Below are positions 13,091 through 17,581 of a stretch of DNA of 17,581 nucleotides, piece by piece; positions within the stretch are counted from its first letter, which is position 1; each line of letters opens with the position of its first letter. A model generated the notes under the pieces. That model saw only the letters and a program-made list of their open reading frames with translations. It did no database searches and was not told where the DNA came from. Source of the DNA: DATFJZ01 sp034660495 (GTDB taxonomy: Bacteria > Desulfobacterota > Desulfobacteria > Desulfobacterales > Desulfobacteraceae); the NCBI GenBank assembly GCA_034660495.1, contig JAYEJJ010000119.1:1-17581 (forward strand). The letters are read 5' to 3'. The translations under genes were made by a program, and so were the position numbers.

Positions 13091-15072
13091 GGAGCAACCC
13101 CTTTACCCAAAAGAAAAGTTTTAACAATATTGGCCCTGAATTCCGAAAGTTTCTTATTATAAACCGGGTTGCCAAAGGCATCTGTATATCCCTTAACACT
13201 GATTTCAGCATCGGGATAATGGGACAGTATGCGGACAAAACCATCAATATCCTCAAGGCCCTTGTCATTTAATTCATAGGTATTGTACTTAAACCTGACA
13301 ACAATGGGTTTTTCCGGCAGCTCAGGTTTTTCGGTATCCCTGAACCGATCACCATGATCATTTGTTGTTTCAGCCAGCCTGTCCTGCTCAGGTATAGTTT
13401 TTTGACCTGGTATAGTTATTTTGTCCGGCTCTGTTTCCTGACCCAATATTGTTTCCTGACCCGGCATTGTTTTCTGAGCCAACACATTTCTTTCATCCGG
13501 GGCAAGGTCTTGCTCCAGAAAAGCCTTTTCATCCGGCGCAGTATAAGGGCTGGGCAATGTTTTTTCACCGGGCAAAGTACTCCGCCCCGGCACAATATCG
13601 GGCTTCTGTGCCCTGTTCAGGTCTGTCAGATGTTTTTTACCCGGCACATCAGGTGTTCCCCCTGCCTCTTTCAAATCAAGATCAGCTGCGTTATCAGAAT
13701 GTTTTTGTGCGTGAGAATTAAACTCTATTTTTTTGGTTACAGCTTCGGATAATTTTTCTTTGTCAGTTTTATCTTTCCCATTTTTCAATGGAGCGGTTAC
13801 AGCAGGGGATAAATGGTCTTCCTTCCTTTGTTTTTCACTTTCAACGGGCAGAAAGTCAGACAGTATGGATTGAATCCTGGCCATGTACTGGTCTTTGTTT
13901 TTAAACACCTGATGAAAAGCTTGGGGCTGAACAAAAAAGACCACGGATAGAATCACCAGCAGAACAAAAAGAACCGTATACACAAACCGTCTTATCCCTT
14001 TGCGGGGCTGCCTGGCTTTACTAAAAGCTTCAGATTCAGGCGGAAGTGTTCCTGTCTTTGTTTTTCTGATGTTTTCTTTATCGTTTTCTCTATTATTTTC
14101 TTTGTTGTTTTTTCTATTATTGGGATGGCTGTTTTCTCGATCGTTTTCCAGGCGGCTTTTCAGGCTGCCTTTATTATTGTTTTCATAAGTGTTTTCATGA
14201 CTGCTTTCAGCATCCAGCCCATAATTACCGTTGTCCTTTTTCCAGGACACCCCCGGTTTTTTCCGGGGCGCAGGAATATTCAATTCCCTGGCACATTCGT
14301 GGATAATTTTGGAATCAATTTTTTTCTTTTCCCGGACATACCCTGTGAGCAGGGCATGATCGCAGAGAATATTGATCCGTCTGGGAAACCCCCGGGAATA
14401 AAAATGAATATCCTGAATTGCCGCCTGTGTAAAAATCTTCTCACCAGAACCGGCTGCATTAAGGCGGTATTCAATATATTCCTTTACTTCCTCACTTGTA
14501 AGGGGCTCGATATTGTAATTCAAGGTCAACCGCTGCCTGACCGCCCTGTTCTGGGGTCTTGACAGGATCTCGTTGAACTCGTTCTGGCCCACAAAAAAAA
14601 TATTAAGAAGTTTTTTTTCAACCCTTTCAATATTGGATAAAAGGCGGATCTCCTCCAGCAGTTCCTGGGTGAGGAGCTGGGATTCATCAATAATCAACAC
14701 CACAGTTTTATTGTTTGCGTCAGCCTGCTGAAGAAAATACCTGAACTGAACCAGAAACATGCCCTTGGAGGTAATTTCCCGGTCCATGCCGAACCCGGCG
14801 GCGATGTAATTATAAAAATTCAGACGGTCAAGACTTGGATCCGGAACTGTTATGCAAATCACATCCTCTCCAAGACTGTTGATCAATGCATTGATCAGGG
14901 TGGTTTTCCCAGTCCCCACGTCTCCGGTGAGCAAAAGGAACCCCTTGTTGTCAAGAACACCATATCTTAAGGTAGCCAGAGCCTCCCTGTGTTTTTCCCC
15001 CAGCCACAGAAAAGACGGGTCAGAGCTGATCTGAAACGGTTTTGAGTTAAGGTTGTAAAATGCCATGTACAT
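13039..15072 (-). CDS. ExeA/GspA-like AAA ATPase with membrane anchor and OmpA domain, 3' end disrupted
   Basis: The 677-residue product begins MYMAFYNLNSKPFQISSDP. It has an ExeA-type AAA domain: Walker A GDVGTGKTT (50-58), Walker B VLIIDESQ (125-132), arginine-rich sensor region SRGFPRRINILCDHA (about 226-240). Then come an Asn/Lys/Glu-rich linker (about 295-340), one transmembrane helix (about 363-382), a degenerate Pro-Gly-Gln-Lys/Glu-Thr repeat zone (about 490-565) and an OmpA-like domain (from about 588). The known relative ExeA binds peptidoglycan and helps place secretin; similar ATPases occur in exopolysaccharide loci. The OmpA domain is cut after Val-Ala-Pro (661) by a MITE, which adds 16 foreign residues (GTSKSAVFIAHFLALV) and a stop, and removes the last 38. 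ATG 15072 has AGGGTG upstream. The ATPase part may still work, but peptidoglycan binding is probably lost. Confidence 0.88.
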   Translation of the reverse strand: MYMAFYNLNSKPFQISSDPSFLWLGEKHREALATLRYGVLDNKGFLLLTGDVGTGKTTLINALINSLGEDVICITVPDPSLDRLNFYNYIAAGFGMDREITSKGMFLVQFRYFLQQADANNKTVVLIIDESQLLTQELLEEIRLLSNIERVEKKLLNIFFVGQNEFNEILSRPQNRAVRQRLTLNYNIEPLTSEEVKEYIEYRLNAAGSGEKIFTQAAIQDIHFYSRGFPRRINILCDHALLTGYVREKKKIDSKIIHECARELNIPAPRKKPGVSWKKDNGNYGLDAESSHENTYENNNKGSLKSRLENDRENSHPNNRKNNKENNRENDKENIRKTKTGTLPPESEAFSKARQPRKGIRRFVYTVLFVLLVILSVVFFVQPQAFHQVFKNKDQYMARIQSILSDFLPVESEKQRKEDHLSPAVTAPLKNGKDKTDKEKLSEAVTKKIEFNSHAQKHSDNAADLDLKEAGGTPDVPGKKHLTDLNRAQKPDIVPGRSTLPGEKTLPSPYTAPDEKAFLEQDLAPDERNVLAQKTMPGQETILGQETEPDKITIPGQKTIPEQDRLAETTNDHGDRFRDTEKPELPEKPIVVRFKYNTYELNDKGLEDIDGFVRILSHYPDAEISVKGYTDAFGNPVYNKKLSEFRANIVKTFLLGKGVAPGTSKSAVFIAHFLALV
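13091..13099. repeat. Target-site duplication, right copy
   Basis: GGAGCAACC, second copy. The coding sequence on the minus strand reads correctly up to this point (Gly-Val-Ala-Pro) and leaves the ancestral frame immediately after it. Confidence 0.85.
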
Positions 15073-15180
15073 AAAAGCACCCTTTTGAATCTGGCAAAAC
15101 ATCCTTTATCTGCTGTTATTCTCTGCTCAAAAACAGCAAGAACTGTGGTTCGTGTTTATCCTGAAAAAAACAAGTAGCAC

Positions 15181-15186
15181 ATTATA
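15181..15186 (-). promoter_or_regulatory. Candidate -10 element upstream of the ExeA-OmpA gene
   Basis: A perfect TATAAT on the minus strand, about 109 bp before the start codon. The hexamer 17 bp upstream (TTAATA) is only a weak -35, so this is a tentative promoter. Confidence 0.3.
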
Positions 15187-15248
15187 TGGGGACAAACAAG
15201 AATTATTAAAACTCGGTTATCAAGTTTTTATGGAAGGGACGATTAAGA

Positions 15249-15316
15249 GCCCCCAGCGGTTGCCTGTCAGGAACATTGAGAACCTAAGGAGATAAGACTT
15301 TTTCCCTGCCAGGCGT
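15249..15316 (+). repeat. Dispersed CCTGNCAGG-bounded repeat, copy B (variant loop)
   Basis: Shares the left 26 bp and the right CCTGCCAGGC end (15305-15314) with copies A and C, but has a different 33-nt loop (15272-15304) in place of 25 nt. The stem GCCTGTCAGG (15262-15271) is kept. Confidence 0.8.
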
Positions 15317-15360
15317 TAAGAAAATCAAGCTGTTTGAGGACCAATGGCCGCAGGTCGCCG

Positions 15361-15425
15361 ATTTTTAGCCTGGCAGGAAAAAAGTCCTCCGTCGTTCTCG
15401 TTCCTGACAGGCAACCGCTGGGGGC
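15361..15425 (-). repeat. Dispersed CCTGNCAGG-bounded repeat, copy C (inverted)
   Basis: The reverse complement is almost identical to copy A at 4893-4963, differing mainly by one base in the loop and at the edges. Stem ends lie at 15368-15377 and 15403-15412 with a 25-nt loop, as in copy A. Confidence 0.82.
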
Positions 15426-15455
15426 GGCGGTATTCAAAAAACTTGATGATCGAGT

Positions 15456-16370
15456 AAAAGGAAGGAACAGACAGGCTTTACCCATACCCATTAAAAATAT
15501 GAAAAAAAAGTTATAATTTAATACATTTTTTGCCCTTCTTGGGTAAAAAACTTCATAGCCTCAATGTTCAAAGATTAATACAATCGACTTCTGAAAAACA
15601 ACAGAATCCATGGTAAAACCTTCAGACCGGAAAAAATGGGCATGTTTTCCTCCAGTCCATTAAAAAAAACAGTAGGAAGTTTACTTCATACTGGAAATGA
15701 AAATTTTCTAATTATATCGGTTTTTGAAAAGAACTTATAAATCCGCCTATCGACAGTTAAGTTAGAAGACTCTGTAACCAATTATCATCTTAGCGGAGTC
15801 CTTTTACTCTTTCTACTGGACTTCTCAGTCTATAATATTTCTGAGCAGTCCCTGGATTAAATAGTTTCTTTGGATTTTATCCATCATGGACTTTGGGATT
15901 TTAAAAGCTTTTCCTCATTCATAGTGATGTTTCATGATGATTATTTATAAATGAATCCAATACAGATCAAAACTAAAAAGCATTTTGAATATTTTGCTCA
16001 TATTCATCTTGACTAAAATCCACTATGATTGTACGGTTTGAATGGGAGGAGTTTGCTGCCTTTGATTCTTACGATTAAATTTGATCTTCCTGTAGGTTAA
16101 ATTTTCAATTCAACCTTACCTGGATGTTTTTCAATTGTATTGAAAAAAAATAGATCATAACCGATGAATTGATACGCTCTAACCATTATATAGCTCGGTA
16201 TAAATTCAATTGAGTGAAACTATAAGAAGTCAATACAAAACAAAAACTATTACCCCGAAAACTGATCTTTCTACTGAAAAACTCCATATTTAAGGAAGAA
16301 GGTTTTTCAACAAAAACAGGCCGTTTTCCCTTTAAGTAACACAAATAAAATCTGATTTCCAAACCCTTAT
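15456..16370. other. AT-rich gene-free segment with several hairpins
   Basis: About 0.9 kb with no reading frame that looks like a protein and clearly lower GC than the genes to the left. Two inverted repeats stand out. At 15818-15851, GGACT-t-CTCAG pairs with CTGAG-c-AGTCC around a 12-nt AT loop. At 16127-16147, TTTTTCAAT pairs with ATTGAAAAA around TGT. A weaker one is AGGTT...AACCT (about 16095-16115). These could be terminators, RNA structure or the remains of a lost gene. Stop codons are frequent in all frames. Confidence 0.6.
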
Positions 16371-17276
16371 ATGACAACCTATATCAAATATTATAAAACA
16401 GCTGGCATCACTTTTTCGGTGAAGTCTGACATTCCCATTACAGAGGATACGTTTCATCCGAAATTTAAACTCTTTGAAGTAGATGCCCCAGGGGATGATA
16501 ATGTAACCATTAATCATCATTTTTATGTACCAAAAAAGCTGCTTAATTGCTTAAATCCCAATAAATCAAAAAAAGTTTTTACAAATGAATTCCTGTCCGT
16601 TCACAAAACCAATAACATGTGGATTTACAATCAAAAAGCTTCAACTCGATTTAACATTAAATATAATGCAATTGTTATTTTCAATGATGAACATACAAAA
16701 GGTGATGTTTATACCAATGATTTAAACGAAACCTCATATTCTGAGGAACATATAGGCTCCCTTGTTCTGTTTGGTGGCGATCATTATTTGCTGGCCAATA
16801 TTCTTTCGTATAGACAGGGTTTTCTGCTTCATGCAAATGGATTGGCATTTAATGATAGAGGTATATTGCTGATTGGCAAATCAGGGGCAGGAAAAACAAC
16901 ACTTTCAAATATGTTAAGGCAAAGTGGCTTCTCACTTGTTGCAGATGATAGAGTTGTACTGCAGAAAATAGAATCCAAATATTATCTGATCGGTTCATGG
17001 TGCCATGGGTCGAATGTGGCCGTTACAAATAAAAAAGTATTACTCGAAAAAATTTTTTTCCTCAAAAAATCACAAAAAAATAAAATTATTACTGAAACGT
17101 CAACCCATGAAAGACTCAAACAATTTTCAAGCAGTATTGTCCGACCCTTTGGTGACCAGGAAAAGTGGAAAAACATCCTAAACAATATGGAAAAAATTGT
17201 AAAACACCATTTTTTTTATTCAATTTATTTTAATTTAAGCAAAAATATATGTACAGTATTAAAGGAAAACCTGTGA
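16371..17276 (+). CDS. HPr kinase/phosphorylase-like protein (HprK-related kinase of PqqD-associated systems)
   Basis: 301 residues. The N-terminus (YIKYYKTAGITFSVKSDIPI) and the central FLLHANGLAFNDRGILLIG lead into a Walker A loop GKSGAGKTT (169-177) and then SLVADDRVVL (188-197), the P-loop and Asp-Asp pattern of the HprK kinase fold. There is no N-terminal HPr-serine kinase regulatory domain. Related short HprK-like proteins occur beside PqqD-like chaperones in peptide-modification and polysaccharide loci; in some lasso-peptide clusters a relative phosphorylates the precursor peptide. Here a PqqD-like gene follows with a 1-base overlap (TGATG), supporting a functional pair. The target is not in the window. 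No strong RBS is visible before ATG 16371. Base composition is much more AT-rich than the rfb genes, suggesting separate origin. Confidence 0.75.
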   Translation: MTTYIKYYKTAGITFSVKSDIPITEDTFHPKFKLFEVDAPGDDNVTINHHFYVPKKLLNCLNPNKSKKVFTNEFLSVHKTNNMWIYNQKASTRFNIKYNAIVIFNDEHTKGDVYTNDLNETSYSEEHIGSLVLFGGDHYLLANILSYRQGFLLHANGLAFNDRGILLIGKSGAGKTTLSNMLRQSGFSLVADDRVVLQKIESKYYLIGSWCHGSNVAVTNKKVLLEKIFFLKKSQKNKIITETSTHERLKQFSSSIVRPFGDQEKWKNILNNMEKIVKHHFFYSIYFNLSKNICTVLKENL

Positions 17277-17464
17277 TGAAAACAGTTAATATTAAAAGCA
17301 GTTATGCTGTTTCAAATGATGTGATATCCAAAGAAATTGATGGAGAAATTGTAATAGTGCCTTTGGAGTCTGGTATTGGCAACTTAAATGAAGGTATGTT
17401 TTCACTGAATAAGACAGGAAAAATCATATGGGAGATGTTAGACGGGAAAAAATCCTGGTTATAA
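17276..17464 (+). CDS. Short PqqD-like peptide-binding protein, probably truncated
   Basis: 62 residues. The pattern is that of PqqD-type RiPP recognition elements: a beta-rich first half (YAVSNDVISKEIDGEIVIVPLESG), then NLNEGMFSLNKTGKIIWEMLDGKKS, matching the family's xxLNxTGxxIWxLLDGxxS core. PqqD domains bind leader peptides and present them to modifying enzymes. Members are normally about 85-95 residues and continue into two or three helices after the DGKKS point; here the frame ends two residues later (Trp-Leu, stop). Neither alternative frame downstream resembles the missing helices, so an insertion or rearrangement at about 17455 is more likely than a simple frameshift. ATG 17276 overlaps the kinase stop by one base, with AAGGA about ten bases upstream. 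Confidence 0.68.
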   Translation: MKTVNIKSSYAVSNDVISKEIDGEIVIVPLESGIGNLNEGMFSLNKTGKIIWEMLDGKKSWL

Positions 17465-17581
17465 CGGTTTTGGGGGAGCTGAGTTGTTTTTAAGTATGGA
17501 CAGCCAGTAGCCTTTCATTTATGGTTAAGAGGTAACCCTTAACCTGAAGTTCCGTTACTCAAAAAGCGTAATTCTGCGTAA
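17465..17581. other. Non-coding window end, possible foreign junction
   Basis: No gene is visible. A 7-bp inverted repeat GGTTAAG (17523-17529) / CTTAACC (17538-17544) and a direct repeat GCGTAA near the end are present. The sequence does not continue the PqqD domain and may be the edge of a mobile element or another gene's upstream region. Confidence 0.35.

Larger units (their letters stand above)
15211..15455. repeat. 245-bp composite palindrome built from two inverted repeat copies
   Basis: Outer arms 15211-15229 and 15437-15455 are complementary at 17 of 19 positions (core ATCAAGTTTTT / AAAAACTTGAT). Inside, 15249-15274 and 15400-15425 are perfectly complementary over 26 bp. Further in, GCCTGTCAGG/CCTGCCAGGC of copy B faces the same pair in copy C. 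The central 15317-15360 is unpaired and encodes nothing recognisable. It lies upstream of the ExeA-OmpA gene, at the boundary to the AT-rich segment. Confidence 0.82.

Noticed and set aside
12781..13272. 163-codon plus-strand frame across the OmpA region
   Set aside because: It is the antisense shadow of the ExeA-OmpA gene and passes through the inserted element; no domain is recognisable.
15267..15491. Minus-strand frame containing CLSGTRTTEDFFPARLK, also found near 4.9 kb
   Set aside because: The shared peptide is just the translation of the dispersed repeat in the same phase; nothing outside the repeat is conserved.
16186..16377. 63-codon minus-strand frame upstream of the HprK-like gene
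   Set aside because: AT-rich chance frame with no RBS and no protein-like pattern, overlapping the kinase start.

Overview
The window looks like a piece of a Gram-negative, anaerobic Desulfobacterota chromosome (Desulfobacteraceae-like). This is inferred from gene style: a PilB-type ATPase with a cyclic-nucleotide domain, PPDK, an iron-sulfur QueH, an ExeA-like ATPase in a surface-polysaccharide locus, and moderate GC with an AT-rich right end. No 16S or marker gene is present to settle the taxon.

Layout. 1-265: an imperfect palindrome and a minus-strand tRNA-Leu(UAA). 325-2296 (+): maf, yggS and queH, three small housekeeping genes (nucleotide clean-up, PLP homeostasis, queuosine), the last two overlapping by 4 bp. 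2320-4762 (-): a PilB/GspE-type ATPase fused to a cNMP-binding domain, preceded by a small two-helix membrane protein. 4974-6914 (-): an ABC-F ATPase. 7059-9773 (+): ppdK. 9797-10144: a decayed antitoxin-like (DUF2281-type) gene that runs into a REP-like hairpin and tandem-repeat cluster. 10032-12590 (-): rfbB-rfbA-rfbC for dTDP-6-deoxy-4-keto sugar synthesis, with no rfbD. 12628-12718: a 14-bp tandem array. 12812-15072 (-): an ExeA-like ATPase / transmembrane / OmpA-domain gene broken by a 152-bp MITE-like insertion. 15211-15455: a large palindrome made of two inverted copies of a dispersed repeat whose third copy lies at 4.9 kb. 15456-16370: AT-rich, apparently gene-free. 16371-17464 (+): an HPr-kinase-like protein and a short PqqD-like protein.

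How it fits together. The left two thirds is ordinary core metabolism and translation support. The right third is a surface-polysaccharide / peptide-modification region (dTDP-sugar genes, ExeA-like envelope ATPase, HprK-PqqD pair). It carries most of the repeats and mobile traces. The clearest unusual features are: (i) the non-autonomous element in the OmpA domain, where target-site duplication and the restored reading frame can both be read directly; (ii) the dispersed repeat bounded by CCTGNCAGG palindromes; (iii) the PilB-cNMP fusion; and (iv) the AT-rich HprK/PqqD pair with an apparently truncated PqqD. I found no CRISPR array, rRNA or complete transposase gene.
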